Below are positions 53,306 through 61,420 of a stretch of 64,000 nucleotides of DNA, piece by piece. Position numbers and translations under genes: made by a program. Location: positions 32,041 through 96,040 of the forward strand of contig JAFIGD010000014.1 of NCBI GenBank assembly GCA_020831625.1, given 5' to 3'. The notes under the pieces were generated by a model. It saw only the letters and a program-made list of their open reading frames with translations, was not told the DNA's origin and did not search any database. This DNA is from Verrucomicrobiota bacterium (lineage in GTDB: Bacteria; Verrucomicrobiota; Kiritimatiellia; SS1-B-03-39; UBA6053). Each line of letters opens with the position of its first letter. The stretch's first letter is position 1.

Positions 53306-55020
53306 TTTTCGCCAATCCCGCCGCCGCCTGGATGCTGCTCGGCCTTCCCGCCGTGCTCGCCGTCCACTTCCTGCAGAGCCGAAACCGCCCCCGCGAAATC
53401 AGCACCCTCTTCCTCCTCGCGCACCTGCCCGAAGAAAGCAAACGCGGGGCCGTCTTCACCTTCCTCCGCAACTCCCTGCAACTATGGATGCAGCTCCTCA
53501 GCGTCCTCCTCCTCGCCCTCCTCCTGGCACAGCCCCGGTGGACCCGCACCGAATCCGTCCAGTCCATTGCCGTCGTCCTCGACGACACCGCGCACATGAC
53601 CGCCTTCCGCGAAGAAGCCCTCACCGCCCTCCGCGCCGAACTCCGCCGCCTCGCCCGGTCCGCCGCGCGAAGCGAATGGCTCATCACCCCCGGCGATTCC
53701 GCCATGCCCCCGCTCTATCGCGGCGAATCCCTGACCGAAGCCCTCGCCGCCCTGGACACCTGGCGCCCCGCGCTGCTTCAGCATGACCCCGCCCCGGCCC
53801 TCCACCGCGCCCGCGAACGCGTCGGCCCCGACGGACTCCTCCTCTGGGTCACCGCCCATCCCCCCGACGCCGCCCCCGCCGGTGCCCAAATCCTCGGCGT
53901 GGGACGCCCCCTGGACAATTCCGGATTCACCGGCGTGCGCGTGCAGCCGCTCCCCGACGGACGCCTCGAATGGACCGCCTCCATCATCCACTTCGGCAAC
54001 ACCCCCGCGGAGCGGGAACTCCGCGTCGAAGTCCCCGAAGGCGGCACCTCCCCCCCGCAGCGCATCACCCTCGCCCCCGAAGCCCTCACCACCCTGCGCG
54101 GAACCCTCCCCGCAGGCAGTCAGCGCGGCATCCTGCGCCTCAACCCCGACGCCTACGGTCTGGATGATGTCTTTCCCTTTCTCCAGCCCAAACCAAAAAC
54201 CCTCCGGGTGCGGATCCCCGCCCGGGAACAGTGGGGACAGCGCGTCCTCGACCTCCTCCCCCACCTCATCCCCGGGGAACCCGCCGATTTCCACTGGGAA
54301 CGCATCGGCGAAGACGGCCCGCCCCCCGGCCAGAGCGGCCTTTTCGTCTACGCGGGCGAAAACGAAGGCCAATTCGGCCAAATACTTGCCGAGGACCACC
54401 CCCTGGTGCGGGACCTCAACTGGAACGGCTTTCTCGGACGCCCCATGGCCGGGTTCACCCTCCTCCCGGGAGATCAGCCCCTCGTCTGGATGGGCGAACA
54501 CCCGCTGATCGTGCTGCGGGAAAGCGGCAACACCCGGCAACTTATCTTCGCCTTCAACCCCGACCGCGGCGGCAATGCCGAACGGCTCCCCGCCGTCATC
54601 CTCACCGCGCACCGCTTTGTCGAACGCGTCCGCGAACAGCAGCCCGGCTTCGAAGCCCTCGCCCTCGAAACCCATCAACGCATCCGCCTCGCCCTCCCCG
54701 GAAACGACGACCTGCGCCTGCGCTTCACGCCCGTCGACGGACTGTCCCGCGAATGGACCGCCCCCGCCGCCTCGCGGCTCTCCGCCCCCGACGAGCCCGG
54801 ATTCCTCGAGATTTTCCAGAACGACCTCCGCCTGCTGGAAGCCTCCGTCGCCATGGCCGACACCTCCATCGCCGATCTGCGCGGAGCCGCCCCGCGCCCC
54901 CTCCCCGACAACCTGCTCGCCGAACTTCAACAGCGCAACAGCCGCCGCGACGCCTTCACCCCCCTCTGGTTCGCCCTCTTCGGACTGACCCTCTTTGTCG
55001 GCTGGCTCAAACCCCAGTAA
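53296..55020 (+). CDS. BatA-like protein with degenerate VWA domain
   Basis: A 574-residue protein with the BatA N-terminal anchor: GLIFANPAAAWMLLGLPAVL and LRNSLQLWMQLLSVLLLALL are two membrane helices around the usual RRRRP-like basic patch. The strand VVLDDTAHMTAF takes the place of the VWA metal site, but the DxSxS motif is changed to DDTAH, so metal binding is probably lost. A C-terminal transmembrane helix (LWFALFGLTLFVGWL) ends the protein. It closes the MoxR/ABC/DUF58 cluster, and the decayed restriction gene begins 22 bases beyond its stop on the other strand. A long antisense frame covers this gene and is an artefact. Confidence 0.82.
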   Translation: MGLIFANPAAAWMLLGLPAVLAVHFLQSRNRPREISTLFLLAHLPEESKRGAVFTFLRNSLQLWMQLLSVLLLALLLAQPRWTRTESVQSIAVVLDDTAHMTAFREEALTALRAELRRLARSAARSEWLITPGDSAMPPLYRGESLTEALAALDTWRPALLQHDPAPALHRARERVGPDGLLLWVTAHPPDAAPAGAQILGVGRPLDNSGFTGVRVQPLPDGRLEWTASIIHFGNTPAERELRVEVPEGGTSPPQRITLAPEALTTLRGTLPAGSQRGILRLNPDAYGLDDVFPFLQPKPKTLRVRIPAREQWGQRVLDLLPHLIPGEPADFHWERIGEDGPPPGQSGLFVYAGENEGQFGQILAEDHPLVRDLNWNGFLGRPMAGFTLLPGDQPLVWMGEHPLIVLRESGNTRQLIFAFNPDRGGNAERLPAVILTAHRFVERVREQQPGFEALALETHQRIRLALPGNDDLRLRFTPVDGLSREWTAPAASRLSAPDEPGFLEIFQNDLRLLEASVAMADTSIADLRGAAPRPLPDNLLAELQQRNSRRDAFTPLWFALFGLTLFVGWLKPQ

Positions 55021-55041
55021 TCCCTCCACAACCAACAACAC

Positions 55042-55829
55042 CCCTTCCCGGCTTCGACGAATGAAACAGAGGGCGAGGTTTTCGGACCCCATCATATTTT
55101 TCATTAAATTTCCTCGAGGGCGGCAATGAAACACTTTGGGATTACCGGTGTAGAAGGTAAAACGATTATCAAAAGGCCGGTATGAATACGACTGAATTTT
55201 ATCAGTGCTGAGATCATACTTTTTCAAATCGTTTTGAGCAGACTCAATTGTCCAATCTTTTGCATCCTTCCCCAACTCAAAGTGCTTTCGGGCGGTTTCC
55301 GCAGGCATGTGGGCAAAGGTTTGGATTCGCTCCATCTCAAAATATAAAAATCAAGGAAAAGACTGCTGCAGGGAGTGGCGCATCCCGCGGAAGGTGGGGT
55401 TGTCGAGGTATCCTTTGTTGGAGATGAAGGCAAGGACACCGCTGCCGCTCTGGTCGAGCCGCCACTGCGCGAAACGGATGAATTTCACGTAGTCGTCCTG
55501 CAGCCATTTGGAGTTGCGCTCCCCCAGCGGCTGACCGTCCACGAATTTATAGTCGTTGATGAGAAATCCACACCGATATCTTTGGCCTCAATACAACCCA
55601 GAGTGAGGTCGCGGCGGGAGACAAGATAATCGGGAGCGCCGCAGGCGTCGCGCATGGGCTCGTTGACCGCGCGAATACCGGGGGCAACCTCCTCCAGCAG
55701 ATCCTTAAGCGCCGGGCGGTAGCTGTGTTCGGTCGCGACGCCACGCGCGTGTTTTGCGCGGAGGTTTTCAAGATATCGCGGCAAAGTATCGGATAAAACC
55801 ATGCCGGGTTTCTTAGCGGGTGGATTCAT
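55042..55829 (-). pseudogene. Decayed type IIG/ISP-like restriction-modification gene
   Basis: Three pieces of one kind of protein are read in order on the minus strand, in different frames. First, the N-terminal nuclease part (YRPALKDLLEEVAPGIRAVN, PDYLVSRRDLTLGCIEAKDI). Second, a methyltransferase part (RNSKWLQDDYVKFIRFAQWR, GVLAFISNKGYLDNPTFRGM). Third, a C-terminal part (SYRPFDNRFTFYTGN, CRPRGNLMKN). The helicase part and the methyltransferase motif I are missing between the first two, and more is missing between the second and third. The enzyme cannot be functional. It marks a former defence locus. Confidence 0.85.
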
Positions 55830-56006
55830 TTCGTAAACCTTTTCATATTTTTTGATACCCAAGTTGGTTTTCTTGTTTTCGGATGATCCGTTTGTTCACT
55901 GGATTTCTATACATTTTCGATCTTTAATGCCAATGAGAGGCGAAAGAAGTAAAGACAAAAGCGAACACCAGAAAAAGAAACACGACAATCCGCATTAAAT
56001 ACCGGA
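55830..56006. other. AT-rich gap
   Basis: About 175 bases between the restriction remnant and the small AT-rich genes. I see no gene or clear terminator in it. Confidence 0.4.
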
Positions 56007-56432
56007 TCAACGAATATAAAAAAACAAACCATTATAATTTAAAAGAAAAAGTTTCGCCCCATAATCACCATAATACAAAATATAATCTTCACCCCATTCC
56101 AGATCGAATCCGATAAAATATCTCTTTAAACTTGGATCGATTTCCAACGTTCTATACCCTACATACCTAAAGGTATTATTCTCCCAAAAAGTATTTATAA
56201 AATCAGAATCCAGCTCAAAAATATAAAACGTTTGTTGAAAGAAATAATTAGGTTTTAACACACTCACGGCATTATTAAAAGATTCAGCCTTCACATTAAA
56301 AAACTGTGTCAGACGAATAATAGTCAATTCTTTGCCGAGCTTCTTAGGAGAAGTTACTCCGGAAATCCATACGGAACAAAGTAATATTGTCAAAATTACA
56401 ATGTTAAAAACAAGAAGCCGTTTAACCTTCAC
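56007..56432 (-). CDS. Small membrane-anchored protein of unknown function, AT-rich
   Basis: 141 residues from a GTG at 56432 that overlaps the stop of the upstream gene (GTGA); the frame open to 56492 lacks a better start. One N-terminal transmembrane helix (LLVFNIVILTILLCSVWIS) is followed by a soluble domain rich in Tyr and Phe (NYFFQQTFYIFELDSDF, YILYYGDYGAKLFLLNYNG). No family is recognised. The DNA is much richer in AT than the MoxR cluster beside it, which suggests transfer. It is the last gene of the modular operon and is a candidate immunity or accessory partner of the module upstream. Confidence 0.65.
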   Translation of the reverse strand: MKVKRLLVFNIVILTILLCSVWISGVTSPKKLGKELTIIRLTQFFNVKAESFNNAVSVLKPNYFFQQTFYIFELDSDFINTFWENNTFRYVGYRTLEIDPSLKRYFIGFDLEWGEDYILYYGDYGAKLFLLNYNGLFFYIR

Positions 56433-57295
56433 AGAATTAACGGCTTTAACTTCATAATGTTCACACGCCCGCCAAAAATCAGCACGTAACACTCCATAAG
56501 GGTTGCAGAATTAATATTCAAAGCATCAAATGTAAAGTCATAATATATAGTTCTATTATTTCTGACAAGAATGGTCATTCTTTCATTAAAATCCCCGTCA
56601 TTAATATTGAATTCGCCATCAAAATTCAGTTCATTTTCCTTAACTAAGTGAATAAATAAATTCATGTTTACCAATAGCATTTTCTCAACAAACATCACTC
56701 TTGCAATGTATTGAAAATTGCATTCTGAATTCAAAGTCAAATCAAATGGACGCAGGCTAAGGCTAGTTAATTTAATGCCAAAATTTTTAATTTTGGATAA
56801 ATCTATCTCGTCACCAATTTTTGATTGATTGGTGTAAACAGCATTAATATAATAATCTTCTAAAGTGTTTGGGTTTTCAATTATAACATCCTTATCACCG
56901 TAAAACAATTTCAGCCGGTCTGGATTAAGCTTTAAATCATTTAGAATTACTAAATAATCATCGGCATTTCCGTCACCTTCCAAGAACTTATATATCATAT
57001 TCCAAATCAAAACATTTTTAATGAAAGATCCAGTCAAAACTGAGTTTTTTGTGTCGATCTTATTTAATTTTTTAAACAAAGAAACAAGTTCAGTCATTGA
57101 CGTTTCATAAAAACTAGATTCAGTTAATGCTTGCGAAATCAAGCGATGAATATCTTCATAATCATTTTTTTGAATTTCTTCATTTTTATCAATCAATATT
57201 TCAATCTCTTTCCAAAGTGTATTTCCACCCTGAACTGAAAAAAAAGAAATTTGACTTAAGAACAAGCATATAAAAGCGACAATTTTTTTCATCAT
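56429..57295 (-). CDS. Exported protein of unknown function, AT-rich
   Basis: A 288-residue protein with a signal peptide (MKKIVAFICLFLSQISFFSV) and no further membrane segment. The body is Asn-, Ile- and Lys-rich, with alternating helices and strands and no recognisable motif. Its ATG overlaps the stop of the 1045-aa protein (ATGA), and its stop overlaps the next GTG, so three genes are coupled. The composition is AT-rich, matching the C-terminal third of the 1045-aa protein. It may be a binding partner of that C-terminal module, exported to the same compartment. No function can be assigned from sequence. Confidence 0.7.
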   Translation of the reverse strand: MMKKIVAFICLFLSQISFFSVQGGNTLWKEIEILIDKNEEIQKNDYEDIHRLISQALTESSFYETSMTELVSLFKKLNKIDTKNSVLTGSFIKNVLIWNMIYKFLEGDGNADDYLVILNDLKLNPDRLKLFYGDKDVIIENPNTLEDYYINAVYTNQSKIGDEIDLSKIKNFGIKLTSLSLRPFDLTLNSECNFQYIARVMFVEKMLLVNMNLFIHLVKENELNFDGEFNINDGDFNERMTILVRNNRTIYYDFTFDALNINSATLMECYVLIFGGRVNIMKLKPLIL

Positions 57296-60200
57296 AAGTC
57301 AACTTCTCCTATAACGGTTGCGGTAATCTGAAACACCCTGCCATTATTACCTAAAGTGGGATACCCCGCCTGAACTTTAGCCAAATGATGATCAAATGTC
57401 AGCGCAGTAGCATTCATCCAAAACACATAATCCCAATCATATAGATCTGTCAAGACTGCATCTACAAACACTTTGTTTATTTTTAATTCATCATCTTCAA
57501 ATTCGATGGTAAATGTAACCTCCCCATTTAATTCTGCTTTACCAAATGCATTATAAACATCTTGATAATAAGCATCTTGATCTCCATCAAAAACAATTAC
57601 ATGGTCATTAATCTCGAATGCCACATCAACATTTCCTTCAGCAGCCTGTGCCGCCTGCAATAGGATGTCTTGATTATCAGTTTTGTATTCTCTTATAGCG
57701 TCAATAAACATAACATTACCTCTAATTTTATTATTTACGGCGGAATTTTCAGGGTATAAAATATGGGGGGCCATAGCGCTAGTTTCATTCCATACGGCTC
57801 CTACTCGATGCTCTAATCGAGGATCATCACCTTCAAGAAGTGTATTGAACACCGCCCCGTTCCATACCCCCAAAGTAGTTGAAATACCATGAAAAAAGTC
57901 AAGATGACTAGCAGCTAAATGAAATTGTAGAATAGATGCTCCAGTTCCAAGTAATATAGTAAGATCACTTGTATTTAAGTACTCTTGTTTATCAACAAAT
58001 CGTATAGGAAACAATTTTGAGATATCGACCTCGTCAATATCTAATACTCCATTTCCATTTATATCATAACCCATAACAAAAAATGAAAAACCCATACCCT
58101 CCGTATCAGGACGATCAACGATTTCAACATGGTAAAGTCCTTCTTCAGAATCAATAATATGAGCATGGTTTGCAGTCGCTATTTGATCAATATTTACAGG
58201 TTGAATTGGTCTACTTGGAGCATTCGGATCCACTTCAGTTTTCACCAATCCGAATAACAATATTTCATCTAAAATTATTAAATCTTCTTTTTGACTTATT
58301 AAATTTACTTCAAATGCAAACACTTCGCCCCCTAATGGTTCGATAATAGCCGTCGGTCCTACAAGTAGAAATTCAGGTATATTGATTACTTTATGCTTTC
58401 CAGAGCCCCCAGGCAAATAGTATTTCTCAAACTGAAGTCGTTGTTTCGATATTATTTTATTTAGTTCTGGGGTTGCTATAAGTCTCGCGCTTTTTCCAGT
58501 TGTATGATTTGTGGAACGAAACGATTGATTGACAATCCCAAGAAGTCCGTCCCCGTTGTCGAGCAGCCAGGCGTTTTGGATCGTCTTAAAGCGGTCCGGG
58601 CCGCTGTGGGAATTTCCGCCCGCCAGCACTGTCGTGATCGGAAGGTTGTCCACTTGCGCCTCCCAGTCGTAGTCGGGGCCGTTATTCCTGTTGGTGGCCA
58701 CGTGGCTGAGGGTGATGGTGTAGCTGTTTCCGCGCCGCAGGAGAAAGGTCTGGGTGCCCATCTGTCCAAAATCCGGGCTGACAAATCCGAACTGCCGGGT
58801 GTCGTCGGGGCCGTCGGCATGGATGTTCATTTTCCAGCGCTCCGAATGGCTGCCGCTGGGATCGCCGACGGTGAAGGGGACCTCAATCATTTCGTTGGCC
58901 GGGGGCGGCAGCCCGCCGTCTCCGGGATCGTTGGGATTGCTGCCCTGCGCGACTTCGTCGCCGTCGCTGACCCCGTCGCCGTCGGTGTCGGGGTTGAGCG
59001 GGTCGGTGCCGTGGATCATTTCCTGCAGATTACTCAGTCCGTCCCCGTCGGGATCGCCGTCGGAGCCGTGATCCCCGGTGGGGTCGAGCGGGTCGAGGCC
59101 GTACTGCACCTCCCAGCCGTCGGGCAGCAGATCGCCGTCGGTGTCCCAGTTGTGGGGATCGGTTCCGGCCAGAAACTCCTCCAGATTGCTGAGCCCGTCG
59201 CTGTCGGGATCCGCGGAGGCGTCCACCGAGCCGAAGGCTCCGAAATGGGTGATCTCCCACCAGTCGGGGAGCCCGTTCTCAGACGTGTCCCGCAGGGCAT
59301 CGGTCGGATCGGAGGGATCAAAGCCGTGGGTGTATTCCCAGAAATTGGTGAGCCCGTCGCCGTCGAGGTCCTCATCCGCATCGTCCACCAGGGGATTGAG
59401 CCCGTGGGCGACTTCGTACCCGTCGGGCATCCCGTCGCCGTCGGTGTCGGGATTGAGCGGGTCGGTGCCGTGGATCAGAATCTCGTCCCCGTCGCTGAGT
59501 CCGTCGCCGTCGGTGTCGGGGTTAAACAGGTCGGTTCCGTGTTGTTCAAATTCCGCGAGGTTTGAAAGTCCGTCCCCGTCATGGTCCGCGTTGGGGTCAG
59601 TGACCCCCATGGCTTCGAGCCAGTCGGGAAGGCCGTTGCCGCTTGTATCATGAAACTGGTCCCATCCGAGATCGGGCGGGGGGATGACCGGGCGGGTCTC
59701 GCCATGAATATCGAAAGCGTACACGCCCGGAGAACCGGCAGCCCGCGCGGGGGAAACGGCGGTCATCCAGCCGCCATAAGCCAGGGCGGGCTCCTGATCC
59801 ATCCCGCCAAATTGCCCGCCGCGCAGGATGCTTGAAACCACCTCCACACTCTGCGGTGTGCCCTGCACCCCGATCTCATTAAGCGCCGCCCTCTCATTCC
59901 ACAGGATGCTGTTGACCACCCGCAGACTCGTACCCGCATTCCAGCCATTGACGTATATGGCCCGCCCCTGACTGTCGGCGGAATTGCCCGTGATCGTGCA
60001 GTGTATCACCTCCAGACGGGCCTGCTGGTTGTAAATCCCGGCTCCGTTCCAGGCCGTGTTTCCCCGGATCAGGCAGTTGACCAGACGGATGCGGGGCGCC
60101 TCCGGCATGTTCCAATGTTTCCCGGTATAGACACCGCTTCCCGTATTGCCGGGAGCATGGGTGATGACAAAGCCGTCCATGACAGTGTCGGCAAAAAGAC

Positions 60201-60429
60201 GAACCGTGTCGTTGTTTGCGTTTCGCTGCAAAACCACCGGACCGTCCATGCCCGCAACCTCTGCCAGCCACACCACACGTTTGGTTCCGCTTGCATTCAA
60301 TTGACCTGTATAGGTGCCGCTCTTCACTTGGATAACAGCATAATCCAACGGTCTTATTTTCTGGTCTGTATACATATAGTTACGGGAAGCGTTCGGATGG
60401 GCCCGGGAAACCCGGTAAGAATACTCCAC
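57292..60429 (-). CDS. Modular secreted-type protein: beta-helix, TSP3 calcium repeats, variable C-terminus
   Basis: 1045 residues from GTG at 60429, one base after the preceding stop. Residues about 35-230 are parallel beta-helix-like (VNCLIRGNTAWNGAGIY, GNSADSQGRAIYVNG). Residues about 270-505 are thrombospondin type 3-like repeats, each close to DPNADHDGDGLSNLAEF or NPDTDGDG. Residues about 495-652 are nearly identical to a block in the protein encoded at 61417-64000. After that the sequence is unrelated and AT-rich, with an EF-hand-like DINGNGVLDIDEVD. There is no signal peptide. The first residues EYSYRVSRAHPN copy an internal stretch of the neighbour protein, so the N-terminus may be a recombination product. 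Confidence 0.8.
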   Translation of the reverse strand: MEYSYRVSRAHPNASRNYMYTDQKIRPLDYAVIQVKSGTYTGQLNASGTKRVVWLAEVAGMDGPVVLQRNANNDTVRLFADTVMDGFVITHAPGNTGSGVYTGKHWNMPEAPRIRLVNCLIRGNTAWNGAGIYNQQARLEVIHCTITGNSADSQGRAIYVNGWNAGTSLRVVNSILWNERAALNEIGVQGTPQSVEVVSSILRGGQFGGMDQEPALAYGGWMTAVSPARAAGSPGVYAFDIHGETRPVIPPPDLGWDQFHDTSGNGLPDWLEAMGVTDPNADHDGDGLSNLAEFEQHGTDLFNPDTDGDGLSDGDEILIHGTDPLNPDTDGDGMPDGYEVAHGLNPLVDDADEDLDGDGLTNFWEYTHGFDPSDPTDALRDTSENGLPDWWEITHFGAFGSVDASADPDSDGLSNLEEFLAGTDPHNWDTDGDLLPDGWEVQYGLDPLDPTGDHGSDGDPDGDGLSNLQEMIHGTDPLNPDTDGDGVSDGDEVAQGSNPNDPGDGGLPPPANEMIEVPFTVGDPSGSHSERWKMNIHADGPDDTRQFGFVSPDFGQMGTQTFLLRRGNSYTITLSHVATNRNNGPDYDWEAQVDNLPITTVLAGGNSHSGPDRFKTIQNAWLLDNGDGLLGIVNQSFRSTNHTTGKSARLIATPELNKIISKQRLQFEKYYLPGGSGKHKVINIPEFLLVGPTAIIEPLGGEVFAFEVNLISQKEDLIILDEILLFGLVKTEVDPNAPSRPIQPVNIDQIATANHAHIIDSEEGLYHVEIVDRPDTEGMGFSFFVMGYDINGNGVLDIDEVDISKLFPIRFVDKQEYLNTSDLTILLGTGASILQFHLAASHLDFFHGISTTLGVWNGAVFNTLLEGDDPRLEHRVGAVWNETSAMAPHILYPENSAVNNKIRGNVMFIDAIREYKTDNQDILLQAAQAAEGNVDVAFEINDHVIVFDGDQDAYYQDVYNAFGKAELNGEVTFTIEFEDDELKINKVFVDAVLTDLYDWDYVFWMNATALTFDHHLAKVQAGYPTLGNNGRVFQITATVIGEVDL
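58516..58945. repeat. Direct repeat encoding the shared block, copy 1
   Basis: About 430 bp that match 63571-64000 with an offset of 5055 bases and only scattered differences; the last 130 bases or so are practically identical. The repeat codes for the conserved block beginning ANEMIEVPFTVGDPSGSHSE. The match may continue past the end of the window. Confidence 0.95.
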
Positions 60430-60430
60430 T

Positions 60431-61420
60431 TTACCGTTTATTCACGCCCTGCAAATTCGCGCCGGGAATAAGACTCTCACCATTCCATTCCAGTGATCGG
60501 CTGTGATCGGGGGCGAGGTAGTAGGTAAATGAAAAACGTGGCAATAGCTCCGGTCTGCCACTCCACTTGATTTGTCCATCGATTTTCCCATATCGGGCTT
60601 TGATTCCACCTTCTGCGTTATCATCTTCTTCGGTTCGTATCCTGAACCAATACCCCTCAATAGCGGCCCATTCCTTTTGGGTTCGTCTTGAGAGGGGTCT
60701 TAGAATCCGGTTTACGAATTCATTGCTGAAATAGTCTACAAATAAAGGATTATACCCTTCCCAAGGTGCCGTTTGCCCCAGCAGTAAATTACTGCGGGAA
60801 AGCGCTGAAACCGGAACTTCGACCAAACCGTTCCCTTCGCCAGGGAACACGATTTCCATCTTCATTGAAAATTCATCTTCAGAAATCCTTTCTCCTGAAA
60901 ACGTAAACAGCATATCGGTGATTTGACCCTGGCCGTGAGGCGAAACCCAATCTGAACGTTCTAAATCAAATCCGTAGGCTTCATCATAACCCGGGACAGT
61001 GGTCCATTGTAATTTTTGCACTTCTAACGCCCTTGGATTCTCTTTCCTGCGCAGGATGACGGTGAAATCTTCTTCAATCGTTTTGCCCCCCTGGCCCTTT
61101 TCCCAGTCATCCCAATTGTGCCTGAAACCTGACGCCCAATATCCTTCTTTCTCAGCACGTATGCTGATTGTCGGCATGGCGTTGTATTTCAAAGTAAATG
61201 GTTCTTCTCCATCATACACACCAGAAAATTTTTGACTTCTAAACCCATGATCGATTTCCTGAAGGGGAGTATGGGAAAAATAAATGGTCAACTGACTGGC
61301 AGGTAGTGGGCTACCCGTTTCATCCACAACTTTAATATTTGCGCGCATACTTACCAAAAAGGTATCTGCGGAGCAGCCCATTGAAAGTAAACCGAACATC
61401 ATTAGACAAAACAACTTCAT
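60431..61420 (-). CDS. Putative lipoprotein of unknown function in the modular operon
   Basis: A 329-residue protein. The N-terminus MKLFCLMMFGLLSMGCSAD has a lipobox-like LSMGC, so it should be lipid-anchored at Cys16. Residues 25-115 look like a carboxypeptidase-regulatory or Ig-like beta sandwich (IKVVDETGSPLPASQLTIYF); the rest is beta-rich with many aromatic residues. No enzyme motif is seen. It overlaps the hydrolase-containing protein upstream by four bases (ATGA) and is one base before the GTG of the 1045-aa gene. As the gene directly after the hydrolase module it could be its partner or inhibitor, but this is inference from order only. Confidence 0.75.
   Translation of the reverse strand: MKLFCLMMFGLLSMGCSADTFLVSMRANIKVVDETGSPLPASQLTIYFSHTPLQEIDHGFRSQKFSGVYDGEEPFTLKYNAMPTISIRAEKEGYWASGFRHNWDDWEKGQGGKTIEEDFTVILRRKENPRALEVQKLQWTTVPGYDEAYGFDLERSDWVSPHGQGQITDMLFTFSGERISEDEFSMKMEIVFPGEGNGLVEVPVSALSRSNLLLGQTAPWEGYNPLFVDYFSNEFVNRILRPLSRRTQKEWAAIEGYWFRIRTEEDDNAEGGIKARYGKIDGQIKWSGRPELLPRFSFTYYLAPDHSRSLEWNGESLIPGANLQGVNKR

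Noticed and set aside
53482..55335. 617-codon minus-strand frame
   Set aside because: Only the first 98 residues (55042-55335) resemble a protein, the restriction enzyme C-terminus; the rest is antisense of the BatA-like gene.
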